DNA of 64,000 nt from Fusarium oxysporum f. sp. lycopersici 4287 (lineage: Eukaryota > Ascomycota > Sordariomycetes > Hypocreales > Nectriaceae). Shown one piece after another: positions 32,474 through 45,182 of this stretch. The DNA lies in the NCBI RefSeq assembly GCF_000149955.1, contig NC_030989.1, positions 823,079 to 887,078 of the forward strand. The letters are read 5' to 3'. The notes beneath the pieces are model-generated. The model was not told the origin of the DNA, searched no databases, and saw only the letters and a program-made list of their open reading frames with translations. The position numbers and the translations under genes are program-made. Numbering within the stretch: position 1 is the stretch's first letter; each line of letters begins with the position of its first letter.

Positions 32474-34720
32474 TTTGGAGAAAAGAGGTAAAAAGAATGA
32501 GTCAAAGAAATGTTGGTTATCCGATGCCTGATCTAAGGTAAGATGAAAATGGGCTGAGGCACGCGTGAGAATGAGATGTCGACGGGCGCGGTAGATAGCC
32601 TGAATAGGCAGAGGATCGTCGGGTGAATTGAAGTCCGTTGAATGATTGATTGATTGAGACAAGAACCTCTGAAAGGGAGCGGTCAGATGGTTGGCACGTG
32701 AAGAGAGCAATTGCCGGCAGATGCCAGATGGTTGTGTCGGTTGTGTTGATGGGTAGGATAAATCGAAGATAGTGGATGTTAGCCAGGATCTGATGAGAGT
32801 GGCGTTGATTTGGGTACAAGGTTACCAAGAATTAGCCTAAGCAACCGCTGGGGGAAAAAAGTTGATCGCGCCGGAATGGGTGTGTCTGAGGGTCGCCTGA
32901 TAAGCGCGCGGCAGTTGAATTGACATCTCAGGCACAAAAAAGTTCCAAGCCGCGTCAGCAAGCCACAGACTCTGCGTGATGAACATGTGATTGATTGCAA
33001 TCAGGAAAGGCAACTGTTGTCGCTGCAGAATGCATAAGTACTGCAGGCGGGAGCAGAAGGGGAAAATGCAAGACAAAAGCTACTGTTCAGAGTTAGTATC
33101 AGATCGTCTCTGAATGACTTTATCCAGAGACGATGTTGCAATCGGCGGCTGGGCGCTTCCCGTTGCAGATCACATCACCTCACCATGCTCCGCTGTAGCC
33201 GTCATTCTTCAGGTGATGAGATTGAATCCAGATGGTCCAAGACAAGCAAGGGGCCGTCTAGATCCGATAGATGGTAATTAGCCGGCGAAACATAAATAAA
33301 CACCACGAGATTAATCATGATCATGACCACGGGAGGGCCGAAAGAAAACAAGAAAATAGAAAAGGAACAAAACGAAATGCATGCATGGGAGAGGCATGAA
33401 CATGAACTTTGGGTGCCGTCGTGACTCAAACTGTCTGCTACAGCGGCCGGGATTACTCAATCTGGCTCTGCAGATCTCCAGGATTGGCTAACCAATACCA
33501 GATTGCCAGATTCTCAGTATCTTTGACAAGGGAGAAGCAGAAAAGGACCAAGTCAGTTCCAAGGGGACGGGAATGGTAAATCATATGATTTGATATCAGC
33601 GGATATTGTCCGCCGCCATGCGATGTCCGTCCGCGGGCGGAACAACTCAAGGTCACAAACACGTCAAACACCGAATCGTATCAGTCTTCGGACTTGTATC
33701 GCCAGATTGTCCCAGCACGCTTTTCGCCTTAATCATGATTAGGTAGCAAGAACCGTTTGCGGGCCCCTCCTCCAGATCGTGCCATGGGGAGGGGAGCTAC
33801 CCCTTGTGCCTTTGCTTCATTCGTAATATCAGCAGGGATCCGGAAAGATTTGGTTGAGACTAGTCCATCTTCCAAGAACTCTTATGGGCTGTTTCTGTCT
33901 CTGTGTGATAACCAGCTTGAATATGGCCTCCATTGTCATTGGTCAATCATTGTGTGCTTGGAGGCTTGACCGTTGACGACTGAGAAGCTGTTGCTTCTGC
34001 TTCGGTCGACAGATGGCGGGGCGGCTCCGGCCCCCAAACGATGGTGCTGGTACCTACCTCGAAAGTACAGCACCCTTGGAATCTCCTCCCGTTTCCCGGC
34101 ACCGCCTCTCCGCTCGGATGGAAGGTTCAAGGTGCACGATACATAGTCCCTAGGTAGATAGGTGCACACATCCTTCCTTCCTTCCTACAGCTGGGCTGAG
34201 GTGGTGGTGGGGGGTTATCCCGGCAATTTTGGCTGGGCGTTTTTTTTTCGGAAACATGGTTGCATGGCATGGGCTTGCACTTGCCCTCACTCTGATGGAT
34301 GCTTCAGGCCAGGATGTCTCGTGAGCTTGAGCCAACGACTACGGGATTAGACAAGCCTCACTAAAAAAAGACGTTGCGTTCCACGCTTCATCTTCCTTTA
34401 GCTTTTCTTCGTTTGTTTTTTGATGACGCTTAGCTCCTGCTCTTTCTCCTAAACTTCCATCCTCTTCTCTCCTAGTATTCATAATTGGTGACTCCTGCCT
34501 ATGCTTTGGCTGACCAATTGCAAAACTATCTATCCCCTACTCCGCCATATTCTATCCCGTCTTAACCCAACCTGTCTCACAACTTGAAAACCTCCATTCA
34601 ACTTATACAACTATTGTGAATACGCTCAGGACCCCAAAATATCAAACTTATCCTTTGAGTTATCAGAGACACGCTCAATCACTTAAAGACTACCCCTCTA
34701 TATCACATACCCAAAGCATC
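32474..34720. other. Divergent intergenic region, 2.2 kb
   Basis: This lies between the PRKRIP1-like gene (minus) and the histidine phosphatase (plus). It contains a perfect 10-bp inverted repeat at 33103-33134 and a CCTAGGTAGATAGGT word near 34149. The approach to ATG 34721 is C/T-rich and leader-like. The frames within it have no family support. Confidence 0.5.
33103..33134. repeat. Perfect inverted repeat, 10-bp arms and 12-base loop
   Basis: ATCGTCTCTG (33103-33112) is the exact reverse complement of CAGAGACGAT (33125-33134). It lies about 630 bases upstream of the PRKRIP1-like start. It could be a dyad for a dimeric regulator or an RNA hairpin. Confidence 0.85.
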
Positions 34721-36294
34721 ATGACCAAGCCACGCTTGATCATTCTAGTTCGCCACGGCCAGTCCGAAGGCAATAGTACGTTAATGCTCTGGCTTTTTCG
34801 TCCCTCATTATTCAACACATGCTGACAATTATAAAGAGAACCGCGAAATTCATCAGACCGTTCCCGATCACCGAGTCAAACTTACGCCAGAAGGCTGGAA
34901 CCAAGCCCACGATGCCGGACGTCGTCTCCGAAGCCTCCTCCGTCCCGACGACACCTTACAGTTCTTTACCTCTCCATACCGCCGCACACGTGAAACAACA
35001 GAAGGAATTCTCGAGAGCCTGACCTCGGACGAAGGCTCCCCGTCGCCCTTCCGCCGAGCTAACATCAAGGTGTACGAAGAGCCTCGGCTACGTGAGCAGG
35101 ATTTTGGTAACTTCCAACCATGCAGCGCTGAAATGGAACGTATGTGGCAAGAGAGGGCCGATTATGGCCACTTCTTCTACCGTATACCTAATGGAGAGAG
35201 CGCTGCCGATGCTTACGATCGTGTGAGCGGATTCAATGAAAGCCTCTGGCGACAATTTGGTGAAGATGATTTCCCCAGCGTCTGTGTACTGGGTACGTAT
35301 TTCACCAACTAGCTTTGCATCTTTACTAACAGTACATTTGTTAGTGACCCACGGACTCATGTCCCGTGTCTTTCTCATGAAATGGTATCATTTCACTGTC
35401 GAGTACTTTGAAGATCTCCGAAACATCAACCACTGCGAGTTCCTCATCATGCGCAAGCAGGAAAACAATAAGTACCTTCTAGAGAACAAGTTACGAACTT
35501 GGTCCGATTTGCGGCGAGAACGCAAAGACAAAGAGGACAAGGACAAGGACAAGGACAGCTCGAAACTCCCACGCACCAAAACTTTTGTTGTTACACGCCG
35601 ATGGGGTGGATGTCCCAATGGCTGTGACCATAGTCGCCACTATGCTAAGCGTGAGGATTTGGAGATCATGCGCAAAAAGGATCATGAGAACGGCGGGCCA
35701 GAGCCTTACGGCAAAATTACAAACACAGACGAGATCATTACCATCGTCAGCCGGAAGCAGAAGGCTCAATTAGACTGCATTGGTACCAATAGTGAGAGCG
35801 CCACCTTGGGAGCTCATGATGAAGATGGACCGGAGATCGACATTTCATCAAACCATGAAGGCAAATCCGTTTCTGACCTCAACGATACCCCCTCAGTTAT
35901 CTCTGCCAGCGAGTATATCCAGTCGCCATACTTACATATTGGCCGCGATGGGGGTGGCAGCTATTCTGGTCACACATCTGCCGCCGAGACTGACAACGAC
36001 TCGTCAGAGGATGAGAACATAAGCTTACACCGCATTGCCTCCTTGAACGCGCAACTAAACAGGACCGTTGGCGAAAGAAGCGAGAAGCCTTCATACAATC
36101 AAAAACCCCTCCTCAAAGCAGGACCCGAACATCTAGCATACACGAGCGATAAGGATAGCCCGGATGAATATGCACGGACTAACCGTCTTGGTGATGCATC
36201 TACTGATGCCTCTTGTGACGGTGACGCAGAACTTGTTGAGGATTTGGATCGCGCTGAGAAGGAGGATCGAAGTATTCGGGGTAGTGTGTACTGA
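34721..36294 (+). CDS. Histidine phosphatase (phosphoglycerate-mutase-like) with a long C-terminal tail
   Basis: Exons 34721-34775, 34837-35292 and 35345-36294 (introns 61 and 52 bp, branches CTGAC and ACTAAC) give 486 residues. The catalytic RHG motif is at 11-13 (LVRHGQSEGN, nucleophile H12), with TSPYRRTRET and REQDFGNFQ blocks. The second catalytic histidine is H173 (VTHGLMSR). This matches the branch of cytosolic histidine phosphatases that includes yeast DET1 and plant PGM-like proteins, not glycolytic mutase. After about residue 200 the protein departs from the core. It has a basic/acidic repeat (KDKEDKDKDKDSS), a Cys/His cluster C260-x3-C264-x-H266-x2-H269 (CPNGCDHSRH), and a 200-residue acidic Ser-rich tail. 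The substrate is unknown. The tail may be regulatory. Confidence 0.9.
35535..35558 (+). repeat. (GGACAA)n coding repeat
   Basis: Four hexamer units encode alternating Asp-Lys in the linker after the phosphatase core. It is a length-variable candidate. Confidence 0.8.
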
Positions 36295-37444
36295 TCATAT
36301 TCTTACTTGGATGGGTGCAATCTCACTCTCTTATGACTTGAATTTCATGGGAACAGCGGATACCAGCCCGCCAAGGCGAGGCAAATTGTTTTGATGATTT
36401 TCATATCTTTATTCTAATGACGAATGATTTTGGAACGGATTACGGAAAAGCAATGGATAGAATGACCAACTATGCTGGCATGGTTTTGAGATTGAGCTAT
36501 TTGGGGGCTATGATAACGTTTGTGTTAGCATAACATCACAAAATAACATGTTTGTTCCTCCATTTTCAGATGTTCTAGTCACGCAGAATTGTTCTTGAAA
36601 TGGTTATAATTTAGATTGATTTCTTTATTTTTTGCCTCGTCATGAGTATTGTTTAACACCATGTTGGAAATGCCCCGCCGCCACCTCTTTCCCGCGGCGT
36701 CCCTCTATCTAAGTATAAATGAATATCGAACAATGTTGAATAGCTTCAGCCTATCCTGCTCGTCCACTTTTCATACATAACCCATATTCTTCGCCAAAAA
36801 CATTACCGAAAAAGAACAAAAATGTATATCCTAATTGTACCTGCCGCTCTTGGCTATCGTGCATTTAACCCACATATGGCAAAATGAATCATTCAATCAG
36901 GCCGTGGTAGCAAGACATGAACAATGCAAACAAAACTCCTTGACGCCATATCCAGTCTTCGAGCCCTCCAGAAACCCCCTCAGGTCATTCAACCCAGGTG
37001 AAGGAAAAGTGAAACGAAACAGACAACGGGCGCCTGAAAGATCGCCAGTACCCATTATAAACCCTGCGCCAATGCGATAGGTAACGTCCAGCAACATGCA
37101 CAAGACAATTTCCCTGACCGAGGCAGGAAAATCGTTGTTGGTATAAAAAGTCATATAGCCCTGAAGTAAACTATGCCAATAGAAATAAGGTCATTTGCCA
37201 GGTGCCTCGACCTATGTCAGCCCCACTGAGCTGCGACAAGGCTTAGCTTTGGCAGCAGAAGACCAAGGTGGCCCTACATAGATCTGTCCGGTCTAAAATA
37301 GAAGCTGCCATAAGTATCATTATGAACGGAGGAGGGAAATCGTGAACAGTCGTCGAATGTAAAAGGTTCAAAAAGAAGAAGAGGCAGAGGGGTGACTGTG
37401 CGCCAGCATTGCTTGAGAGGAAGAGAGTGGCAAGAGTGTTGTGA
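36295..37444. other. Convergent intergenic region, 1.15 kb
   Basis: This lies between the histidine phosphatase stop and the histidine kinase stop. It is AT-rich just after 36295. A frame at 36835-37080 has no support. Nothing recognisable beyond 3'-UTRs. Confidence 0.5.
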
Positions 37445-40400
37445 TCAGAAGAACTTGGACATAGCTCTGCTGAGGTCGATGAAGTCGACTGGCTTCGTGA
37501 CGTAGTCGCTGAATCCCGCTGCGACACATTTATCCTGAACATCTGACATGACGTTGGCTGACAAGGCGATGATAGGCATCTGGGGGAAATTGTTGGCAAC
37601 TTCCCACTGTCGAATCTCACGGCACGCCTGGTAGCCGTCTTTTCGTGGCATATGTAGATCACACTAAGAAGTATGTGTCAGTTATTAAAATCCTCACTGG
37701 AGACTGGAGAGTGTGGTGTAGAGCAACATACCAAAATCAACGAGTAGTGCTTATGTGGCTTTGACAAAACCATGTTGGTGCACTCTGCGCCATCAACGGC
37801 AATCTCGACATCAACCCCAATCTTCTTGAGGTACTTCATGAGAACCTTCTGATTGACAGGATTGTCCTCGACCAGGAGCACCTTGTAGCCCTTGTTGCCC
37901 ATGCGCCGTTCAATCTCCTGGTAGCTAGCCTTCTGATTCTCGACCATTTGCTGCGCCGTAGAGCGATTACGATCTATGCTAAGATCACGCATCTTGTTTG
38001 GGTCGAATATGACAGCAAATCGAGACGGCTTCACAGGCTTGTAGATAAAAGTCACCATGTTATCTGAAAGGAGCTGCTCATATTTAGTGTTGGCCGCCAA
38101 CTTGATGACAGCTTGCCGTTGCACCGAATCTGACAACACAAGAATAGTCGTCTTATCGATTGTCTGTGATTTCGTAATGTCATCCATAAGACCAATGATA
38201 GCCTCAGCAGAGGGAAGGTTGATGACGATATGTGTGAACTTGATAGGGTCCTCGCCACCAATTAATGTTTGTGCCTCATTCACGCTTGCCAAGGCTGTGA
38301 TCTGATGGGGTACATCCTTTGGCAGAGTCATCTCAATATGCTGAGTAGTGGCCTCGCGACTATGGAACTGCGGGCAAATGATGAGGATTGAGTACATGGG
38401 TGGTCGGAAGTCCTCAGGTGAGCCACTGCCAGGTAAGAGATGGGTACCAGGAGAGCTGCGCCCTGAGGGCATCTCCAACTTCATCTGAGACAAATCTTGC
38501 CCACTAGCTTTAGCCGCCTCGCTAAATCGGGCCAGACCACCAGTGACAGATGTTGCTGAGGATCGGTCGGTGACTTGCGACTTAGCTGAACGGACAGACG
38601 GGTTGGAGCTACCAACAGAAAGGCCTCCAGGCGACGTAAACTCTGATGTTGTACCTCCAGGGCTAGCGCCTTCGGCGTTTCGTAAATGTTTTGGCGGAGG
38701 GAGAGGCTTGATAGTGCTGGGAACATTATCAACCATCTCCGGTCTAGGCGTGAAAGCACCGGTAGCAGGAGGGCTATCAGGCAGGTTAGGATGATCATCA
38801 GCTGTAGGGAGGCCAAACCGCGCTGTGAAGGTAAAGGTAGAGCCTTTGCCCAGCGTTGCGCGTCCCGTCATGCTACCGCCATGTAGCTCAGCAAGTTGTC
38901 GAGAAATGACGAGGCCCAGTCCACTCCCACCGTGTTGTCGGGTGCTACTTCCATCGATTTGACTGAAAGGTTTGAAGATCAATTCCGCCTCCTCCTTCGA
39001 GAATCCGCGACCTGTATCAGTAACAGAAAACTCCAGCATGATCTCATTCTCGTCGACATGGGAACCCTCCGCGACGTATACACGGCACCGACTGAAGACT
39101 TCGCCCTCTGAAGTGAATTTGATGGCATTGCCAGTGACATTGAGGAGAACTTGGCGAATTCGCACCTTGTCGCCCTTGACCCATGCAGGTACATCGGCCT
39201 CCACGAGATAGTTCAACTCCAGTCGTTTCGCAATGGCCATTGTCGAAACAAGCTCGTTCACGTCTTCGATGATGGACCTGGTATGGAACCATTCGTACTT
39301 TAGTTTCATCATGCCAGCGTCGACCTTAGATAGATCCAGAATGTCATTGATGATCATGATCAAGCTGTTGGCACTGGTCTGTATGGTGTTGGTGTAGTCG
39401 AGCTGCTCTTCATTCAGAGTAGTATCCTGCAAGAAACTTACCATGCCTGAAATTCCGATCAAAGGAGTACGAATCTCGTGGGACATGTTGCTCAGGAATC
39501 TTCCCTTGGTTTCCATGGCCTCTTTGAGCTTGGTCTCAAGAAGCTTGTGGTCGTTGATGTCTGTCGCAGATCCAAAGTAGGAGCTAGCACCACTGCCAAA
39601 ATCGATAGTGTCAATTTCGACACATCGAATCAGATGCCAGCGGTATTCTCCAGTCTTGGACAGTAATCGAACCTCAGTTGTGTATGAGACTCGGCCAGCG
39701 CTATCAGTCGCCACTTTGATTATTCCCTTTCGAGCCAGTTCAGTCAAGTCTGCAGCAGGCCATTCGTACGCTGAACTGCTGCTAGAGCTGTTATTCCGAG
39801 ACAGGGCTTGCACATTACGGAGAGGCGAGTCTTGAGGTGTACGCGATCTGGGAGGTTGAATAGTGGTAGTTGACGCCGCCTCAGACTGTGCAGATCCCTG
39901 CCGGTATATCTTGCTATGACCTTCACGTCTTATTCCGCCGGGTGTTGAAGGTTGGGTAGAGGGAATACGACATTTAGCAAGATCGTCCGGATGTACAAAG
40001 TCCATGAAACCCAATCCAAGTGAGTCAGAGAAGCTTTGTCCTGTATACGAGAGCCACTGTTCATTGGCAAAAGTGATTCCTTCGTCTTCGGTCGCTGTGA
40101 AGATGATCTGAGGGATGAGGTTGGCAAGTAATCGGTGTTTAGCCTCCGATGCCTCAATTTCCTCTTGTCGCGCCGCTTTTAGCTCAGCAATGTGCTGGTC
40201 GTGGATATCCATGTACGATCCAAGAAATTGCATGATAACCCCTCTCTTATCCTTTGACGCAACTGCTCGAGCATAAAACCACCGATATGCGCCGTCGAAT
40301 CGTTTAATTCGAACAGTCCTCGAAAATTGCTCGCCCGTGCGGATAGAATGGCCCCATGCTTTTAAGTAGTCGTCTCGATCATCAGGGTGAAGACTACCCC

Positions 40401-43400
40401 ATGGGTCTGCGGCAAGGTCGGTGGCTGTCTGGCCTCGATATGAAAGATAACGGCTGTTAACCCAGACAATTTCTCCGGTTTGCGGAAGTGCGACGAATAC
40501 ATGCGCGGGTAGGGAATCTAAAATTAGTCCCTTGAGTCTGTCCGAAGGCGGTGGCATATCAACAGCTGTAGTAGTCAATGAGCCACTCCGAGAAGGTGCA
40601 GAAACAGGTGTCGGTCTGGCTGAGAGTGTAGAGCTAGGCGGAAGAGACTGGAAAGTGGAAGCAAAATCTGCACCATATGAATGAAGCATGCTGTGCCCTT
40701 GTCGAGTGCCACGTCCGGTCTTGGTAGAGTCAGCCAAATCTTCAGCTGTATTGTCATTGTTGGTAGGATCCAGAGTATCTATACTGACATCTGGAGCGTC
40801 AACCTGAGTCGACTTTTTGGCCAATCCGCCAGTTGATTCGTCAGAAGAAGTACGGGTCGCTTTATTATCGGCAACCAAGTTTTGCTCAGGACTCTCTTGT
40901 GTAAGAAAAGAACCGCTGACTCGGATACTTCGCTTCTCAGCAGGAGAAGTGTCTTTTGAACTTGTTCTTGCCCGTGGGGTACCTATGCCGCCAAATGTTT
41001 CGTGTCGTGCGGGTACTGGTCTTTGCCTGGAACTGAAGTATCCCTCTCCCTGAGGTGTTGCAGCAGGACTCGAGGTCGGCGGTGGTCGCTTGTCGGCATG
41101 AAAGCCTCCAGATCCCTGGTCCCACCCAGGAGTGCCCAATGGAGATCCAGTAGCACTTTTAGAAACACCAGAGTAATCGCTCGGACTCGTCATACTACCA
41201 GCGAGGGACTGGTGGGGAACAATGTCATCCGCAGTCAGATAAGCCATGCTCTCCAAGGGCCGCCCATCGTGTGCAACCGCCCCGAATCCAGCCGTCTGCG
41301 GTCGTTTCCGTTGAAGCCCTGCCAACTCAGTCTCAAGATTACTATAGTGCCGGCATAACGAGAAAGTTGTGGCCATATGAGGTGCCAAATGTTCCAGGGA
41401 ATGTTTGAGATTAGATGGATAAGGGATGATTGGGCTTAAAATTGATAAAATAGCGATCGGTGCTGGCTTGTCTCTCTTGAGACTGTCTGGTGTGTTACGG
41501 CCACCTTCATCGCTAGGAGCAGGAACACCCTCGCTTTTGGTGCGCGCGTGAGATCTTTGCTCCATCAAAGTGCTGTCTAGTTTGAAAGTTCGAGTGGGTT
41601 TCGAGAGAAGGACGTGAGAGAGGGGAATGTGAAGAACCGTCCATGAGTTGTCAACACCGATAGCTTCGGGCGGTCGCATTCCAGTGTAATCCTCTGTGCC
41701 AGTATCTGGATTGAATGAATCTTCGTCGACCATAGCATCTGTGAAAAAGGGATTTTCTTTAGGATCAGCGCGTACAGCTGGTGATGGAGCTGGTGACTGT
41801 GACCAAGGTGAAGGTGGCGCTTGTTCAAACTCTTCGTACTTAGGCGTTGGAGGCCTAGGCATATCGTCTTCCAAGCGGCCCTCCAAGCGTGAGGCTATTG
41901 ATTTCGCTCTGTCGGCAGCTGAGTGAGTTTTGCTTCGAGTCGGTACACGAGAAGAACTAGCTGAGTTGAACATCGATGATAATTTCGAGAATGAGTCCGA
42001 GCGTGGTTTGGCAAAATTTCTTGGAGCGTTCGAAGGTTCTGGGGCGGTAGGTTTTGGTTTCTTCGACGACTCAGCCGGGGCTTCATCAGCAAGATATGGA
42101 TACGATCTAGTAAGTGCGATGGCTCTTCCGCGTTCGAGTACCCGCATGATACCACTGTGGTCAATCAAAGGATCCGCCTCATAATCAAGAGCCTGTAATA
42201 CCGGTAGAACACGCCCCTGGCTTTCCTTTTCACCCATGAGCGGCGCTTCCCAACTTGGAATTTGTTGCTCAATGGCATCGTGTTCGTCAAGTGTCGTCTT
42301 ATTCAGTTTGGCATAATCGACATAGGACTCTTTCGAGGCAGGACCCGCGGGATAATTACTTTGGCTCCTGGCTAGAAATGCTGGTCGCCGAGCCTGTGCA
42401 TTAGGCGGAGTTCGTGTTCTCTCCCTCTTATCCTCATAAGTCGTAAATGAATGGCGACTAAATAAGTCTGGCCGGGAGGCAGACTTGGCATGCAGATTAT
42501 CGTCAGAAATCGATGGCGTAGCATTAGAACCAGGCCAGGATCTATCGTAGTCGCTTGTGCTCAAGACGATGCTACTAGACTGTTTGGCAGCCATATAACC
42601 CAAACTAAGATCGTCCTCCTTGTGAAGATTGAAGGTTGCTTTTTGGCCCCAAGGAACATTTTCGATGTCTGTTGTGTCAGCTGGAATAGCAAGTGTTACT
42701 CGCTCAGCTTTGTACACATCTCTCATAATTTGAACAACATTCGACCACCAAGCATCTAGTCCAGGCTCGGCAGCTAGCATTAAAGAAAGATCGTAGAGGT
42801 TAGGATTGGGAAAATCGAGATTCTCAGGCTGTGGTGACATTGCGGACGGGTTAAATGTGAAGTTGGATGCTGGAGTCGAAGTACTTGAGAGGACCTTATC
42901 CTGGGCAGCCATGCCCAAGGCGTCAAAAGAACCATAGCTGAAAGATCGTGGAGCACCTGTAGGCGAGAGTGTGGTAAAAGGTCTATGCAGATATGACGGC
43001 ACGAAACCAGCAGGGGCCATTCGTGGAAATGGATATGACGGTGTTCCTGCGATGGGCCCTGGGGTGGGAGCGCCTCGGACTGTAGCATTCGACTCAGTTG
43101 AGGCCGTTGTCAGAGCTGAAGTCTGAAGCGGTGAACTGGAAAGGCCCTCTTCGGGGATAGGAGAAACCCGGTTCTTTTCATTGGGGCTTGCCATCAGGCC
43201 TCGAGCAGACATTTCGCGGCGTTCAAGGTCGCGTGCAAGCTTTTCTCGATATTCGTTAAGTTGCTTCTGTGATGACGCTTGGGTGGGAGAGGGAGCACCA
43301 CCGAAACCTACACGCCGAGGACTCAATGCATCTGTTCCAGCACGGGCAGCCAATGGCTGAGCAGTGTTACCCGAGCCCTTGATCACAGAAACAGTGCTCT

Positions 43401-43725
43401 CATCGGTAGGATCTCCTATCATGTTGTTGTGGACGCGGGGCTCTTTAGATTGAGCATCAAGGGGCGAGGATGGAGGGTGGCTCGGGTGGCGATCCGTCGT
43501 CATTGCGTCACGCGCGGTTGGTGTCGCAGTCGCATTTATAGTCGAGTTCGAAATCGATTCCGGCATCACACATCCATTTCTAATAGCGCTCACGGGCAGC
43601 TTCTCAGCCAGCGAAAAAGACGGCAATATAGGTGTCGAAGAGGCGAGAGTCGTCAAGTCTTGTTGACGCGATGGTGAGGGGATCGATAATATGTCGTCGC
43701 CAACCGGCGAGGTGGCTCTTTGCAT
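37445..43725 (-). CDS. Hybrid histidine kinase with PAS domains and receiver
   Basis: Exons (minus) are 43725-37732 and 37663-37445, with a 68-bp intron at 37664-37731, giving 2070 residues. The first half (about 1-1050) is long and largely disordered, with a possible sensor region near 310-560. Two PAS/PAC units follow, at about 1065-1170 ([20 protein letters not shown]) and about 1185-1380. The HisKA domain has phospho-histidine H1416 (MSHEIRTPL). The HATPase_c has an N box near 1526 (GNAIKF), DTGRGF near 1572 and GSGLGL near 1597. A C-terminal receiver at about 1946-2066 ([10 protein letters not shown]) has phospho-acceptor D2000 ([10 protein letters not shown]) and a conserved Lys in YVTKPVD. 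The intron falls two codons before D2000, so ignoring it deletes the acceptor. It should pass phosphate through an HPt protein (Ypd1 type) to a response regulator. There are no HAMP or phytochrome domains; the domain set resembles PAS-only fungal groups. The group assignment is not certain. Confidence 0.95.
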
Positions 43726-44490
43726 GCCTCACAGGAAAATAAAGTCGTCCAAAGACCAACTGCTGAATCCTTCTCGCCGGCAGGAAGAGTAGTGTTGAGG
43801 ATAATTCGCGATTTAAGGATATGTCAAACTAAGGTAGTGGTGGAGGAGGGGGGATAGAAGTCGACGCTTGTTCCCTCTAACCCCGAGCCAACAGTGGCAG
43901 CACAGTAGCAGCAGCGATAGTCTCTAAGAACCTAGCACCGGTTGATCAACGACCGAGGTGTGTTTATTGATCCGTAAGGAGGTCAGGATTGGATGACCCA
44001 GGATCCGAGTGTGAGGGCCGTAAGAGGATGTTCCAACAATGGGGCAACGAGCGGCCGGAACGCAACGCAGGAGGTTTGAGAGCGGAAAATTGGGGGTTCG
44101 ACCACACACCGGTCCTTCGCAGTGAATTGTAGTGTCTCTCAGACTGTCTTGGTGCGGAGATTCAAAAGGTAGCGGTGGTAGCGGTGGTAGAGAGAGGTGG
44201 ACTGAACTGGCCTGGCCTGGTTTAGTGAGAGACTGGAGACTCCTCAAACGGGCACTTTGAAGAACCGATTTCAAGGTGGGCGAAGTTGGCTTCTGGCTTG
44301 CATTTGACTCAGGTACATCAAAGTAGCGTACAGAGGCTCCGTTGTACCAATTAGCATACAATGGTCGGACATACTACTTGTCTGGTACTTGACTAGTCCA
44401 CGATGCTGGCGAGCAAAACGGGGGTAAGTAATGCCAACCCTGCACACGATGACGTAGAGAAAGCGACCCTCAGGGAAAGAAGCAAATCTG

Positions 44491-44541
44491 TAGGTAGCAC
44501 CTACCTGGTCACCTACGTAGCCGGCAGGTAGGTACGTACCG
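44491..44541. promoter_or_regulatory. Cluster of ACCTACC/GGTAGGT words upstream of the histidine kinase
   Basis: Within 51 bases the words GTAGGTAG, CACCTACCTGG, CACCTACGTAG and CAGGTAGGTACGTAC occur on both strands, about 770 bases upstream of the kinase start. Related words recur near 34149, 48108 and 20105. The role is unknown; it is a candidate shared promoter element. Confidence 0.35.
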
Positions 44542-45161
44542 AATGGAAATCTCAGCCCCAGAGTAAATGGCATTAAAAAAGAGGGCTAAAAGGAACTCTT
44601 CTCTTTTCTATTCGCACACAATATACACGGCCATGAATCGCTTCACACTAGACCATCTTGCCTTGTCACTTTTGTCACTTTCCATCCTAATCACATTGCA
44701 TTTGCATTACATGAACAGACTCGAGCAGTGATGCCGTTACTAATAATAATCAGCGGTGCCAGTAAACTGCAGCACATCAATATCCATCCATGCATTCAGG
44801 GGATTGGCTGGTCGGTGCTCATGATGCTCCTGAGCGCAGATTACAATGAAGGCCAAGAAGACCGACCAATGGCTGCAAAAGTGGGTGCTGGCGGCTGGTG
44901 CATCATCATCGTCATTGTCCGCTGGTATCCCTGGTAGCCAGCCAAGCATCAGCCCCAGCCGATGACCACTTACAGCCCTGACAAAGCTTCCAGCGGCAAG
45001 GTAACTTCCACTGGTGAGGGGAGCTTTACTTCCAGCGACAACCACGTCCATTGTTGCCCTACTGCCTGTATCCAATGGCTGCCAGCATTGCTGTAGGTAC
45101 ACACCCTTTTCCAGTGCAAACAATACGCCAGCGTTGATCAAGCGCGTTGTAGTGGCTGTCG

Positions 45162-45182
45162 CGAACCCAGAATCTGGGTTCG
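45162..45182. repeat. Perfect 21-base palindrome
   Basis: CGAACCCAGA (45162-45171) and TCTGGGTTCG (45173-45182) are exact reverse complements around a single A. They lie in the gene-poor spacer. Confidence 0.85.
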
